In this document: one piece after another, positions 15,285 through 27,121 of the stretch | Layout of the letters: each line of letters begins with the position of its first letter | How positions within the stretch are numbered: position 1 is the first letter of the stretch | Source: Paraburkholderia fynbosensis | Lineage (GTDB): Bacteria > Pseudomonadota > Gammaproteobacteria > Burkholderiales > Burkholderiaceae | Reading direction: 5' to 3' | DNA length: 64,000 nucleotides | Assembly: GCF_902859935.1 (NCBI RefSeq) | Contig: NZ_CADIKI010000012.1 | Coordinates: 62,001 to 126,000 of the forward strand | The notes under the pieces: generated by a model | Seen by the model: only the letters and a program-made list of their open reading frames with translations | What the model was told of the DNA's origin: nothing | Databases searched by the model: none | Made by a program: the position numbers and the translations under genes

Positions 15285-16454
15285 ATGGGTGTAGCCGGCA
15301 AACACTTCCCACCGCACGTCAAGACCACTGCCGCCGCGCCGCGCGAGAACGCCGCGCCGTCGGTGCCGGATGCGGATGAACGCGTGCGCAAGGAATCGAA
15401 GTTCGGTCACTTGCTGAATCGCCCGGAATTCGCCGCGATTTCCGGCGCAGTGCTGGTGTTTCTCGTATTCGCGTTGAGCGCCGGCAACTCCGGCATGTTC
15501 AATCTCGACGGCGTGATGAACTGGTCGCAGGTGTCGGCGTATTTGGGCATCCTGTCGGTGGGCGCGTGCCTGCTGATGATCGCCGGTGAATTCGATCTGT
15601 CGATCGGCTCGATGATCGGCTTCGCCGGCATGATGGTCGCGATTCCGTCGGTCTATTTTCATTGGCCGATTTCGCTCGCGATCCTGTTCGCGTTCGCCGG
15701 CTCGATGCTGCTCGGCGCGCTGAACGGCTATCTGGTAATGCGCACGCGCCTGCCGTCGTTCATCGTCACGCTCGCGTTCCTGTTCATCCTGCGTGGCCTC
15801 ACGCTCGCGCTGTCGATCATGTTCGCCGACCGCACCATCGTCTCGGGCGTCGGCGATCTCGCGCAACAGGACTGGCTCGCGAACACGCTGTTTCACGGCG
15901 TCGCCTTTCACGGCCTGTTCCTGATGCTCGCGCATCACGGCATCGGCACGCTGCTCGACAACGGCCATGCGCTCGTGCCGGGCATTCCAAAAGTGATTCT
16001 GTGGTGGCTCGCGCTCGCCGCGATCTGCGCGTTCGTGCTCGCCAAAACGCGTGCCGGCAACTGGATTCTCGCCGTGGGCGGCGACGCGAACGCGGCGAAG
16101 AACGTCGGCGTGCCGGTGCGCCGCGTGAAGATTTCGCTGTTCGTGCTGACTGCGTTCTGCTCGTGCCTGTTCGCGGTGCTGCAAGTGTGCGACATCGGCT
16201 CGGCCGCCGCCGATCGTGGCTTGCAGAAGGAGTTCGAAGCGATCATCGCCGCGGTGATCGGCGGCACGCTGCTGACGGGCGGCTACGGTTCGGTGATCGG
16301 CGCATGTTTCGGCGCGCTGATCTTCGGCGTGGTGCAAATCGGCATCACGTACACCAACGTCAGTTCGGACTGGTTCCGCGTGTTCCTCGGCGTGATGCTG
16401 CTGATCGCCGTGCTGTTCAATCACTACGTGCGCCGTCGCGTCGCGCAGTCGTAA
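15285..16454 (+). CDS. Inner-membrane permease of the inositol ABC importer
   Basis: Ribose-type (BPD_transp_2) permease of 389 residues. A hydrophilic N-terminus of about 45 residues precedes roughly ten hydrophobic helices, with IAGEFDLSIGSMIGFAGMM in the first half and the family segment GGTLLTGGYGSVIGACFGAL near the C-terminus. AAGGAG precedes the ATG. It lies 145 bp after the binding-protein gene and 13 bp before the ATPase gene. Confidence 0.9.
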   Translation: MGVAGKHFPPHVKTTAAAPRENAAPSVPDADERVRKESKFGHLLNRPEFAAISGAVLVFLVFALSAGNSGMFNLDGVMNWSQVSAYLGILSVGACLLMIAGEFDLSIGSMIGFAGMMVAIPSVYFHWPISLAILFAFAGSMLLGALNGYLVMRTRLPSFIVTLAFLFILRGLTLALSIMFADRTIVSGVGDLAQQDWLANTLFHGVAFHGLFLMLAHHGIGTLLDNGHALVPGIPKVILWWLALAAICAFVLAKTRAGNWILAVGGDANAAKNVGVPVRRVKISLFVLTAFCSCLFAVLQVCDIGSAAADRGLQKEFEAIIAAVIGGTLLTGGYGSVIGACFGALIFGVVQIGITYTNVSSDWFRVFLGVMLLIAVLFNHYVRRRVAQS

Positions 16455-16467
16455 CGAGGAGACGATC

Positions 16468-17304
16468 ATGTCCGACACGAATACCGTGACCCCGCCGCAG
16501 GATGCCAACGAAGCGCCCAGCGACGACGTGATCCTCGCGCTGGAAAACGTCAGCAAGTACTTCGGCAAGGTGATCGCGTTAAGCGGCGTAACCTTGCGTC
16601 TGAAACGCGGCGAAGTGCACTGCCTGCTCGGCGACAACGGCGCGGGCAAATCGACGCTGATCAAGACCCTGGCCGGTGTGCATCAGCCCTCCTCCGGTCA
16701 GTATTTGGTGGACGGCCAGCCGGTGCTGTTCGACTCGCCGAAAGACGCGCTCGATCTCGGCATTGCCACCGTCTATCAGGATCTCGCGCTGGTGCCGCTA
16801 CTCTCGGTGGCACGCAATTTCTTCATGGGACGCGAGCCGCAGAAGAAATTGTTCGGCTTCCTGAAGGTGATGGACCTCGACACCAGCGCCGCGACCGCGC
16901 GCGACAAACTAGCGGAAATGGGCATCAACGTGCGCGACCCGCATCAGCCGATCGGCACGATGTCCGGCGGCGAGCGGCAGTGCCTCGCGATTGCGCGGGC
17001 GATTCATTTTGGCGCGCGCGTGCTGATTCTCGACGAGCCGACCGCCGCGCTCGGCGTGAAGCAGAGCTTCAACGTGCTGAAGCTGATTCACAAGGCGCGC
17101 GCCAAAGGCATCTCGGTGATTTTCATCACGCACAACGTGCACCACGCGTATCCGATCGGCGATTCGTTCACGCTGCTCAATCGCGGCAGATCGCTCGGCA
17201 CGTTCACCAAGGACACGATCAGCAAGGACCAGGTGCTCGACATGATGGCCGGCGGCGCCGAAATGCAGAAGATGATCGGCGAACTGGAAGGCGCGACGAT
17301 CTGA
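16468..17304 (+). CDS. ATP-binding subunit of the inositol ABC importer (single domain)
   Basis: Energises the permease at the cytoplasmic face. It has Walker A GDNGAGKST, signature MSGGERQCLAIARAI and Walker B VLILDEPTAAL. At 278 residues it carries one ABC domain, whereas RbsA-type partners of such permeases usually have two in about 500 residues. It therefore resembles the FrcA type and presumably works as a homodimer. A short polar N-terminus (~20 residues) precedes the domain. The next gene starts 67 bp downstream. Confidence 0.88.
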   Translation: MSDTNTVTPPQDANEAPSDDVILALENVSKYFGKVIALSGVTLRLKRGEVHCLLGDNGAGKSTLIKTLAGVHQPSSGQYLVDGQPVLFDSPKDALDLGIATVYQDLALVPLLSVARNFFMGREPQKKLFGFLKVMDLDTSAATARDKLAEMGINVRDPHQPIGTMSGGERQCLAIARAIHFGARVLILDEPTAALGVKQSFNVLKLIHKARAKGISVIFITHNVHHAYPIGDSFTLLNRGRSLGTFTKDTISKDQVLDMMAGGAEMQKMIGELEGATI

Positions 17305-17371
17305 CCGATTCGCGCGTGTCGTGCGGCGCCTCGCCCGCCGGTGACACGCGCCCAGCTATTCAGGGATACTC

Positions 17372-19425
17372 ATGGATCACTCCAGCACATCCAGCGGGAC
17401 CACGCCGGCTTCGGCGGACAGCGGACGGTTCGCGCCGGAGCGCAGCCGCGACATCGTGTGCCTCGGCCGCCTCGCTGTCGACCTCTATGCCCAGCAGGTC
17501 GGCGCGCGGCTCGAAGACGTGTCGAGCTTCGCAAAGTATCTCGGCGGGTCGTCGGCGAATATTGCGTTCGGCTGCGCGCGGCTCGGGCTCGCCTCGGCGA
17601 TGCTCGCGCGCGTCGGCAACGATCACATGGGGCGTTTTCTCACCGAAACGCTCGCCAAGGAAGGTTGCGACGTCAGCCACGTGCGGATCGATCACGAGCG
17701 CCTGACCGCGCTAGTGCTGCTCGGCCTTAAAGATCGCGACACGTTCCCGCTGATTTTCTACCGCGAGAACTGCGCGGACATGGCCGTCGACGAAGCCGAT
17801 TTCGACGAAGCATTCATCGCGTCGTCGAAGGCGCTGCTGATTACCGGCACGCACTTCTCGACCGAACAGGTGAACCGCACGAGCCGCCGCGCGCTCGACT
17901 ACGCGCGCCGCAATCGGGTGCGCACGGTGCTCGATATCGACTATCGGCCGGTGTTGTGGGGGCTTACCGGCAAGGCGGACGGCGAGACCCGTTTCATCGC
18001 GAGCGAAGGCGTCTCCGCGCATTTGCAAAGCATGCTGCCGCTGTTCGATCTGGTGATCGGCACCGAGGAAGAGTTTCGCATCGCCGGCGGCAAAACCGAA
18101 CTTGCCGACGCGCTCGCGGCGGTGCGCGCCGTCACGCCCGCGACGCTGGTGTTAAAGCGCGGGCCGCTCGGCTGCCAGATCATCGACGGCGCGGTGCCCG
18201 CTTCGCTCGACGCCGCACCGCTTCACGGTGGCGTCGAAGTCGAAGTGCTGAACGTTCTCGGCGCGGGTGACGCCTTCGCGTCCGGCTTTCTCTCCGGATG
18301 GCTGCGCGATGAGCCGCTCGAAGCCTGCGCGCGCGCGGCGAATGCGAGCGGTGCGCTGGTCGTGTCGCGACATGGATGCGCACCGGCCATGCCGACGCCG
18401 GCCGAACTCGACTACTTCCTGCGCGAAGCGAAAGCCGATCCGCAACGGATGCGCCGCCCCGATCTCGACGCGACGCTCGCGCGTCTGCATCGCGTGTCGC
18501 CCGCTCGCAAGCCGTGGCGCGAAGTGCTCGGATTCGCATTCGATCATCGCAACCAGTTCTTCGAACTCGCGCAGCAAACCGGCGCCGACGAAGCACGTAT
18601 CGCGCGGCTGAAGGGGCTGTTCGTCGAAGCCGTCGCACAGACCGAAAGCGCGTTGAGCTTGCAGGATCGCATCGGCGTACTGATCGACGACCGCTACGGC
18701 CAGGACGCGCTGAACGCCGCCACTGGCCGTGGCTGGTGGATCGGCCGCCCGGTCGAATTGCCGGGTTCGGTGCCGCTGGTGTTCGATCATGGCCGCTCGA
18801 TCGGCACGTCGCTGATCGCGTGGCCCCAGGAACACGTCGTCAAATGCCTCGTGCAGTTCCATCCCGACGAGCCCATCGAACAGCGGCTCGAACAGGAAGC
18901 GCAACTGCGCGCGCTCTACGACGCGGCGCAGGCGAGCGGCCATGAACTGCTGCTCGAAGTGATTCCGCCGAAGCACGCGCATCTGCCTCAGGCGCCGGAT
19001 ATCGTGTACCGCGCGTTGAAGCGGCTGTACAACATCGGCATCTATCCGGAGTGGTGGAAGCTCGAACCGATGGACGCCGCGCAATGGCAGGCCGTCGACG
19101 CGCTGATCGCCGAGCGTGATCCGTATTGCCGGGGCGTGGTGCTGCTGGGCTTGTCGGCGGGCGTCGAGCAATTGAACGAGGGCTTTCGCGCGGCCGCCCG
19201 ATCGGCCACGTGCCGAGGCTTCACGGTGGGCCGCACTATCTTCCACGAACCGAGCCATGCATGGCTCGCCGGCGACATCGGCGATGACGAATTGATCGCG
19301 CGCGTGCGCCATACTTTCGAAACGCTGATCGCGTCATGGCGCGCGGCGCGTGACGCGAGCGCCGGCAACGGCGGCAACCCACCGGCGGCAGGCGCATCGA
19401 ATCACGTTCATCAGGAGCAGGCGGC

Positions 19426-19429
<4 letters not shown>
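17372..19429 (+). CDS. iolC: Fused 5-dehydro-2-deoxygluconokinase and DUF2090 domain (IolC-IolJ type)
   Basis: Two-domain protein of 685 residues. The N-terminal ~345 residues form a PfkB carbohydrate kinase (GGSSANIAFGCARLGL; NVLGAGDAF with catalytic Asp about residue 300) that phosphorylates 5-dehydro-2-deoxygluconate. From about residue 365 onward lies a DUF2090 domain (FDHRNQFFELA; KCLVQFHPDEP; PEWWKLEP). By analogy with class I aldolases this domain is thought to cleave the phosphorylated product to dihydroxyacetone phosphate and malonic semialdehyde, replacing a separate iolJ. The aldolase role is inference. It overlaps iolD by 4 bases (ATGA). Confidence 0.9.
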
Positions 19430-21399
<1,970 letters not shown>

Positions 21400-21409
21400 G
21401 GACACGCGC

Positions 21410-22336
21410 ATGACTGCTTTCGAGGTACGCATCGGCATCAACCCGTTGTCGTGGATGAACGACGATCTGCCGTCGCTCGGCGGCGAGACGCCGCTCGACG
21501 TTGCGCTCACGGAAGGCCGCCGGATCGGCTATCAGGGTTTCGAACTCGGCAACAAGTTTCCGCGCGAGCCGCAGGCGCTGAAAACGCTGCTCGCGCAGTA
21601 CGATCTCGCGCTGGTCTCCGGCTGGTACTCGGGACGCCTCGCGCGACGCAGCGTCGAAGAAGAAATCGCCGCGGTCGGCCCGCATCTCGAGCTGCTCGCG
21701 CAAAACGGCGCGACGGTGATGGTGTACGGCGAAGTCGCCGATTCGATACAGGGCGCGCCGCAGCCGCTCTATCAACGGCCGCGCTTTTTCAGCGACGCGC
21801 AGTGGGCCGCCTATGCAGCGCGCGTCGACGAATTCGCGCGTTATACGTTAAGCCGCGGCGTGCGGCTCGCTTACCATCATCATATGGGCGCGTATGTCGA
21901 GACACCCGCCGACGTCGATCAACTGATGGCGCGCACCGGCGATGCCGTGGGCCTGCTGTTCGACGCCGGGCATATCACGTTTGCCGGCGGTGATCCGCTC
22001 GCGGTGCTCGACAAACATATCGCACGGGTGTGCCACGTGCACTGCAAGGATGTGCGCCCTGCCGTGATGAAGCTCGCGCGCAATCGCAACTGGAGTTTTC
22101 TCGACGCGGTGATTGCCGGCGCGTTCACCGTGCCAGGCGACGGTGCGGTGAATTTCGCGGCGATCATCGAGCGTCTGAAGCGGCACGGTTATTGCGGCTG
22201 GCTGGTGGTCGAGGCAGAACAGGACCCGGTGGTGGCGCCGTCGTTCGACTACGCGCAAAAGGGCTACCTGAGCTTGCGTGCGTTGGTGGATGCGCCGCTC
22301 GACACCGCAAACACAACGACGAAGGAGGCAGCATGA
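21410..22336 (+). CDS. iolE: myo-Inosose-2 dehydratase
   Basis: Dehydrates 2-keto-myo-inositol to the trihydroxycyclohexanedione that IolD uses. It is a xylose-isomerase-like TIM barrel (AP endonuclease 2 family) of 308 residues, with IGINPLSWMNDD at the start. Metal-ligand segments are YQGFELGNKFP, LAYHHHMGAYVETP, LLFDAGHITFAGGDP, HVHCKDV and LVVEAEQDP. It lies 10 bp after iolD and overlaps iolB by 4 bases. Confidence 0.93.
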   Translation: MTAFEVRIGINPLSWMNDDLPSLGGETPLDVALTEGRRIGYQGFELGNKFPREPQALKTLLAQYDLALVSGWYSGRLARRSVEEEIAAVGPHLELLAQNGATVMVYGEVADSIQGAPQPLYQRPRFFSDAQWAAYAARVDEFARYTLSRGVRLAYHHHMGAYVETPADVDQLMARTGDAVGLLFDAGHITFAGGDPLAVLDKHIARVCHVHCKDVRPAVMKLARNRNWSFLDAVIAGAFTVPGDGAVNFAAIIERLKRHGYCGWLVVEAEQDPVVAPSFDYAQKGYLSLRALVDAPLDTANTTTKEAA

Positions 22337-23133
22337 GCTTATTGGTCAAAGCACAGAGCGAAGGCCAGACGATCGCGCGAGTGACGCCGCAGTCCGCATG
22401 CTGGCGCTACGTGGGCTTCGCTGCGTATCGCCTGGAGACGAACGAAGTCGTGCACGTGCTCGAAGCGTCGCGCGAAGTGTGCATCGTCGTGCTCACCGGT
22501 GCGGTGGATATCGAAACCGCCGACGCCACGTGGAGCTCGCTCGGCTCACGCGACAGCGTGTTCGAAGATGCCGCGCCATATGCGGTGTATCTGCCGCCCA
22601 ACGTGCGCGCGACGGTACGCGCGTGCCGCGATGCGGAGATCGGCGTGGCGAGCGCGCCGGCCAAAGGCGAGTTTCCGGCTCGCCTGATCGAACCGGCCAC
22701 CATGAAGCGCTCCACGCGCGGCAAAGGCCTGAATACGCGCTACGTCTGCGATATTCTTCCGCAGAGCGAGCCCGCCGAGTCGCTGCTCGTGGTGGAAGTC
22801 CGAACACCGGGCGGCCACGCGTCGAGCTATCCGCCGCATAAGCACGACACCGACAACGTCCCTCAGGAAAGCTCGCTCGAAGAGACTTACTATCACCGGC
22901 TAGATCCGCCGCAAGGGTTCGCGTTCCAGCGCGTGTACACCGACATGCGCGACATCGACGAATCGATGGCGGTGGAGAATCACGACGTCGTGATGGTGCC
23001 GCGCGGCTATCACCCGGTGGTCGTGCCGTATGGCTACGACTCGTACTATCTGAACGTGATGGCCGGCGCGCAACGGGTCTGGCATTTTCGCAACGACCCC
23101 GCCCACGAGTGGATCATTAATAAGGAGGCTTGA
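22333..23133 (+). CDS. iolB: 5-Deoxy-glucuronate isomerase
   Basis: Isomerises 5-deoxyglucuronate to 5-dehydro-2-deoxygluconate, the IolC substrate. It is a bicupin of the KduI/IolB family, 266 residues. Metal-site segments are HASSYPPHKHDTDN with a downstream LEETYYHRLDPPQGFAFQRV, and MVPRGYHPVVVPYGYDSYYL. The ATG at 22333 overlaps the iolE stop (ATGA) and has AAGGAGG just upstream; the frame is open further up but inside iolE. Last gene of the rightward iol unit. Confidence 0.93.
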   Translation: MSLLVKAQSEGQTIARVTPQSACWRYVGFAAYRLETNEVVHVLEASREVCIVVLTGAVDIETADATWSSLGSRDSVFEDAAPYAVYLPPNVRATVRACRDAEIGVASAPAKGEFPARLIEPATMKRSTRGKGLNTRYVCDILPQSEPAESLLVVEVRTPGGHASSYPPHKHDTDNVPQESSLEETYYHRLDPPQGFAFQRVYTDMRDIDESMAVENHDVVMVPRGYHPVVVPYGYDSYYLNVMAGAQRVWHFRNDPAHEWIINKEA

Positions 23134-23231
23134 TCGTTTCGTCCGCATTGCGCGGGAGAAACATGCCCCCTACTTTTGCGCTGCCAGATCGGCACTCGAG
23201 CCGCCGGAAGCCGCTGCAAAGCGTGCTCCGT

Positions 23232-23945
23232 TCAACCGACGCCAAGCCACTCCTGCATCACGTCGGCGCGCTTCAGAAACGACGTCATCTCGCCGTCGAA
23301 CACGATCTCGCCGTGCCCCATCACGGCGACACGGCCAGCAATTTCCCGCGCGATCACGAGGCGCTGTTCGATCAGCAACATCGCGACGCCGCGTTCGCGC
23401 AGCATCCGCAGACAGTTTGCGACCTGCTCCACCACGAGACTCGCAAGACCCTCGCCGGGCTCGTCGATCACCAGCAAATCGGGATCGCCGAGCAGCGCCC
23501 GCGCGAGCGTCAACATCTGCTGCTCACCGCCCGATAGCGCACCGGCCCGCGTGCGTCTGCGTTCGGCGAGCACGGGGAACAGTGCGTAGGCATCGTCGAA
23601 AGTGAAGCGCGGTGTGCGGCCGCGAGCGCGCGGCGCGACGCCGAGTTGCAGATTCTCGTGGACGCTCAGCGCCGCAAACACGTCGCGATGCTCAGGCACA
23701 TAGCCCAGCCCGAGGCGCGCTCGCTCGAAAGTGCGCAGACCGCCGAGCAAGCGGCCCGCGAAACGCAGTTCGCCCTCGCTGCGCACGAGGCCCATGATCG
23801 CGCGCGCCAGCGTCGAGCGGCCGGAGCCGTTGCGCCCGACCAGCGCGAGCACTTCGCCTTGCCCGATGCGCAGCGTGACGCCATGCAAGGCCTGGCTCGC
23901 GCCATACCATGCGTTCAGTGCGCGAATGTCGAGCAGTGTGCTCAT
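23232..23945 (-). CDS. LivF-like ABC transporter ATP-binding protein with altered Walker A
   Basis: ATPase of a branched-chain-amino-acid-type (HAAT) importer; 237 residues. The signature LSGGEQQMLTLARALL and Walker B LLVIDEPGEGLA are normal. The Walker A reads GRNGSGRST, with Arg in place of the invariant Lys that holds ATP phosphates. The start overlaps the LivG stop (ATGA). It is last gene of the leftward operon. Either this subunit tolerates Arg, or ATP use rests on LivG. The substrate is not deducible. Confidence 0.87.
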   Translation of the reverse strand: MSTLLDIRALNAWYGASQALHGVTLRIGQGEVLALVGRNGSGRSTLARAIMGLVRSEGELRFAGRLLGGLRTFERARLGLGYVPEHRDVFAALSVHENLQLGVAPRARGRTPRFTFDDAYALFPVLAERRRTRAGALSGGEQQMLTLARALLGDPDLLVIDEPGEGLASLVVEQVANCLRMLRERGVAMLLIEQRLVIAREIAGRVAVMGHGEIVFDGEMTSFLKRADVMQEWLGVG

Positions 23946-24802
23946 GCGTCGCCTCGCGCGTCGCGACGATTGACGGGTTTGGCGGTGGCCTTCTCGCCGG
24001 ACGCTGTGCCGGAGCCTTTGCCAATCGGTTCACGAGCCGGTTCGCTGGCCTTCCCACCGAACCCTTCACCCAGATACGCCGCGCGCACCGCCGCATCCGC
24101 GCGAATTGCCGCCGGCGTGCCGCTCGCGATGATGCGCCCTTGCACCAGCACGGAAATCCGGTCGGCGAGCGCGAAGACCGCGTCCATGTCGTGCTCGACC
24201 ATCAGCAGCGTGCGGCCTGCGGTGGCCTCGCGAATCAGTTCGATCGTGCGCGCCGCTTCCGCGCGGTTCATGCCGGCAGTCGGCTCGTCGAGCAGCAACG
24301 TATGCGCGCCGCCCGCGAGCGCGATACCGAGATCGAGCGCGCGCTGCTCGGCGTAGCTGAGCGTGCCGGCCTGCACGTCGCGGCGCGCGCTCAGGCCGAC
24401 CGCGTCGAGCACCTGGGCGGCGTGCGCATCGACCGTACGCGAACCGCTAAAACGCTGCCACCAGCGCAGGCGGCCGCGCTCGGCCAGCATTGCCGCGCAG
24501 CGCAGGTTGTCGAACACGGTGAGGCGCGCAAACACACTGGTGCTCTGGAAGCTGCGCGCGAGCCCGCGCCGCGCAATCGCGGCCGGCGCGAGACGCGTGA
24601 TCTCCGCGCCGAACAGATCGATGCGCCCGGCGTTCGGCCGCACGCCGCCGGCGATCAGATTGAAGAGCGTCGACTTGCCCGCGCCGTTAGGGCCGATCAG
24701 CGCATGACGTTCGCCGGGTTCAATCGCGAGATCGACGCCGCGCAGAATCTGCGTGGACCCGAAGCGCTTCTGGATGCCGTAAAGGGCGAGTGCGGGGATC
24801 AT
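23942..24802 (-). CDS. LivG-like ABC transporter ATP-binding protein
   Basis: Second ATPase of the HAAT importer; 286 residues, with Walker A GPNGAGKST, a LivG-like SYAEQRALDLGIALA signature (Ala where Gly is usual) and Walker B LLLDEPTAGM. After the ABC domain, a polar Lys/Glu-rich tail of about 30 residues (GKASEPAREPIGKG) exceeds the usual LivG end. The start at 24802 (MIPALALYGIQKRF) matches the domain edge; the frame remains open upstream without family similarity. The gap to the permease gene is 67 bp, larger than elsewhere in the operon. Confidence 0.86.
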   Translation of the reverse strand: MIPALALYGIQKRFGSTQILRGVDLAIEPGERHALIGPNGAGKSTLFNLIAGGVRPNAGRIDLFGAEITRLAPAAIARRGLARSFQSTSVFARLTVFDNLRCAAMLAERGRLRWWQRFSGSRTVDAHAAQVLDAVGLSARRDVQAGTLSYAEQRALDLGIALAGGAHTLLLDEPTAGMNRAEAARTIELIREATAGRTLLMVEHDMDAVFALADRISVLVQGRIIASGTPAAIRADAAVRAAYLGEGFGGKASEPAREPIGKGSGTASGEKATAKPVNRRDARGDA

Positions 24803-24869
24803 CGCGAAGCTCCGCGCGGTGACGTCGGGCCTGGGTGAACGGCGAGATCTGCTTGCGTGGGAAATCGGG

Positions 24870-26186
24870 TCATCGCGGATCTCCAGCCGTCTGCGCCGAG
24901 TCCGGCCGACCCACGAGTCGCGCTCGCGCGCGACTCGCATAACGCGTGGCAAGCGCACCCGACACGGCAAGCATGAAGACAATGACGCCGTGCCAAAGCG
25001 GCGACGCGGCCAGCGGCCACGGGGCACCGGCATCGCCGAAAGCCGCGCCGTCATCCCCGCCAAATTGCACCGCATACGCCCATTGCACCGCGAGCACGAG
25101 AGCCGCACCCCACAACAACGCGCCAGCCGTGCCCCACAGATAAACCGCGCGGCATTGGCGCCAGCCATGCATCGCGAGCCGCGCCGCCTGCCGTTCGACG
25201 AAACCCGCCAGCCCATCCGGGGACGCCACCACGACGACGACAAAGAAAAGCCCGAGATAGAACAACCACGCGCGCGTCACGCTCGCCACCACGACGCTGA
25301 AAAACGTCAGCACGAGCGCACCCGCGACCGGCCCGAAAAACGCTGACGTACCGCCGATCACCGTCGCAATGAGCACCGCCCCCGAGCGCATCATGCCGAC
25401 GCTTTCCGTCGACACCAGTTCGATATTGATCAGCCCCAGCGTCCCCGCGATGCCCGCGAAAAACGCCGCCACCACCACTACGCCGTAACGAACGCGCCGC
25501 GGATAGCAGCCGATCGCCGCGGCCCGCGCCGGGTTGTCGCGCACCGCGTTCGCCAGCCTCATGAACGGCGTGCGCGACAGCGCGAACATCGCCGCACTTG
25601 CCAGCATGCACCACAGTGCGATCAGCGCATAGGCTTCGCGCGCCGGGCCGAAACTCCACGCGCCCAGCGGTGTTCCGCTCGCACGATCGATCGCCACGCC
25701 CGCCTCGCCACCGAACCAGTCGGGCAGCGCCCACGCGGCCGCCACCACGAGTTCGCCGAGGCCGAGTGTGATCATTGCGAACGCGGTGCCTGAGCGCCGC
25801 GTCGCGATGAAGCCGAACAGCACGCCGCACAGCGCGCCGCCGAATCCGCCGATCAGCGGCAGCAGCGCGAGCGGCGCGCCGATCCGGTTGAACACCTGCG
25901 CGGCGGCGAGCGCCCCGAGCCCGGCATACGCGGCATGCCCGAACGACAGCAGCCCGGTTTCGCCGAGCAGCAGGTTGTACGAGAGCGCGAAGACGATCAT
26001 CGCCGCGCTCTGCGCCAGATAGGCGAGCAGCCAGCTTTGCGGCCAGACGAACGGCGGCACCGCGAGGAACGCGACGAGCGCAAGCCACGGCGCGACGGTA
26101 CGCCACAGCGCGCGGACGGGCGGCGCGGGCGCTGCCGGAAGCGCCGGCGCCCGGGACGGTTCTGCTGCCCCGCCGCGCTTACGCAT
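24870..26186 (-). CDS. LivM-like permease with C-terminal membrane extension
   Basis: Inner-membrane permease of the HAAT importer; 438 residues, about 100 more than typical LivM. The core has ALSYNLLLGETGLLSFGHAA, the family motif with the key Gly/His, and VIGGTSAFFGPVAGALVL. After the usual end (VASPDGLAGF) come two further hydrophobic segments (AVYLWGTAGALLWGAALVL and HGVIVFMLAVSGALATRY) separated by an acidic/glycine loop. It overlaps the LivH-like gene by 8 bases. Confidence 0.86.
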   Translation of the reverse strand: MRKRGGAAEPSRAPALPAAPAPPVRALWRTVAPWLALVAFLAVPPFVWPQSWLLAYLAQSAAMIVFALSYNLLLGETGLLSFGHAAYAGLGALAAAQVFNRIGAPLALLPLIGGFGGALCGVLFGFIATRRSGTAFAMITLGLGELVVAAAWALPDWFGGEAGVAIDRASGTPLGAWSFGPAREAYALIALWCMLASAAMFALSRTPFMRLANAVRDNPARAAAIGCYPRRVRYGVVVVAAFFAGIAGTLGLINIELVSTESVGMMRSGAVLIATVIGGTSAFFGPVAGALVLTFFSVVVASVTRAWLFYLGLFFVVVVVASPDGLAGFVERQAARLAMHGWRQCRAVYLWGTAGALLWGAALVLAVQWAYAVQFGGDDGAAFGDAGAPWPLAASPLWHGVIVFMLAVSGALATRYASRARARLVGRPDSAQTAGDPR

Positions 26187-27117
26187 GATCGCCGTGCCGT
26201 CCGAACAGCCCGCGCGGACGCAGCGCCAGCATCGCGACGAGCAGCAGATACGGAATCAGCGGCGCGAGTTGCGCGAGCGTCAGCGCGTCCCATTCGGCCG
26301 GGGCCGATGCACCGATGATCGACAGCACCTCGCCCAGCGACACAGTGCTCGCAACCGCCAGCGTCTGCACACAGCCGACCAGCAGCGACGCCACGAGCGC
26401 GCCGCTCAAGGAGCCGAGCCCGCCGATCACGACCACCACGAAGACGATCGAACCGAGCGACTCCGCCATCGCCGGTTCGATCACGAAGAGCGGCGCGCCG
26501 ATCACGCCGGCTAGCGCGGCGAGCGCCGTGCCGGCGGCGAACACGCCGGTGAATACGCGCGGGACGTTGTGCCCGAGCGCTTCGACGGCGCTCGCGTGAG
26601 TGAGCGCCGCGCGCACGATCAGCCCCGCCTTCGAGACGCGCGATACCGCGTACAGCACCGCCAGCATCGCCAGCGAGACCGCCATCATGAATGCCCGGTA
26701 ACGCGCGAAGGCCGCGCCATAGAGGATGAAGAGCGGGCCGTCGAGCGCGGGCGGCACCGTCGCGGAAAGCGGGTTGAGGCCCCAGCCGAGCTTGACCAGT
26801 TCGCCGAGCAGATACGCGGCGCCGAACGTCAGCAGCAGTTCGGGCAGATGGCCGTGCACGCGCACGCGTCGCAACAGCCAGCGCTCCAGCGCCGCGCCGA
26901 CGAGGCCCACCACGAGCGGCGCGATCACGAGCGCGCTCCAGAACCCGGCGCGCGCCGCCACCGAGAAACCGATGTACGCACCGAGCATGTAAAAGCTCGC
27001 ATGCGCGAAGTTCAGCACGCCGAGCATGCTGAAGATCAGCGTCAGGCCGGCCGACAGCATGAACAGCAGCAGGCCGTAGCTGACGCCGTTGAGCAGATTG
27101 ATGACGAACGACTGCAC
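26179..27117 (-). CDS. LivH-like permease
   Basis: Inner-membrane permease of the HAAT importer; 312 residues with eight or so hydrophobic helices. It starts FVINLLNGVSYGLLLFMLSA with LNFAHASFYMLGAY, and has IGGLGSLSGALVASLLVG near the end, all standard LivH features. It begins 4 bp after the thioesterase gene and overlaps the next permease by 8 bases. No periplasmic binding-protein gene is in the operon. Confidence 0.88.
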   Translation of the reverse strand: MQSFVINLLNGVSYGLLLFMLSAGLTLIFSMLGVLNFAHASFYMLGAYIGFSVAARAGFWSALVIAPLVVGLVGAALERWLLRRVRVHGHLPELLLTFGAAYLLGELVKLGWGLNPLSATVPPALDGPLFILYGAAFARYRAFMMAVSLAMLAVLYAVSRVSKAGLIVRAALTHASAVEALGHNVPRVFTGVFAAGTALAALAGVIGAPLFVIEPAMAESLGSIVFVVVVIGGLGSLSGALVASLLVGCVQTLAVASTVSLGEVLSIIGASAPAEWDALTLAQLAPLIPYLLLVAMLALRPRGLFGRHGDHA

Positions 27118-27121
27118 GCGG

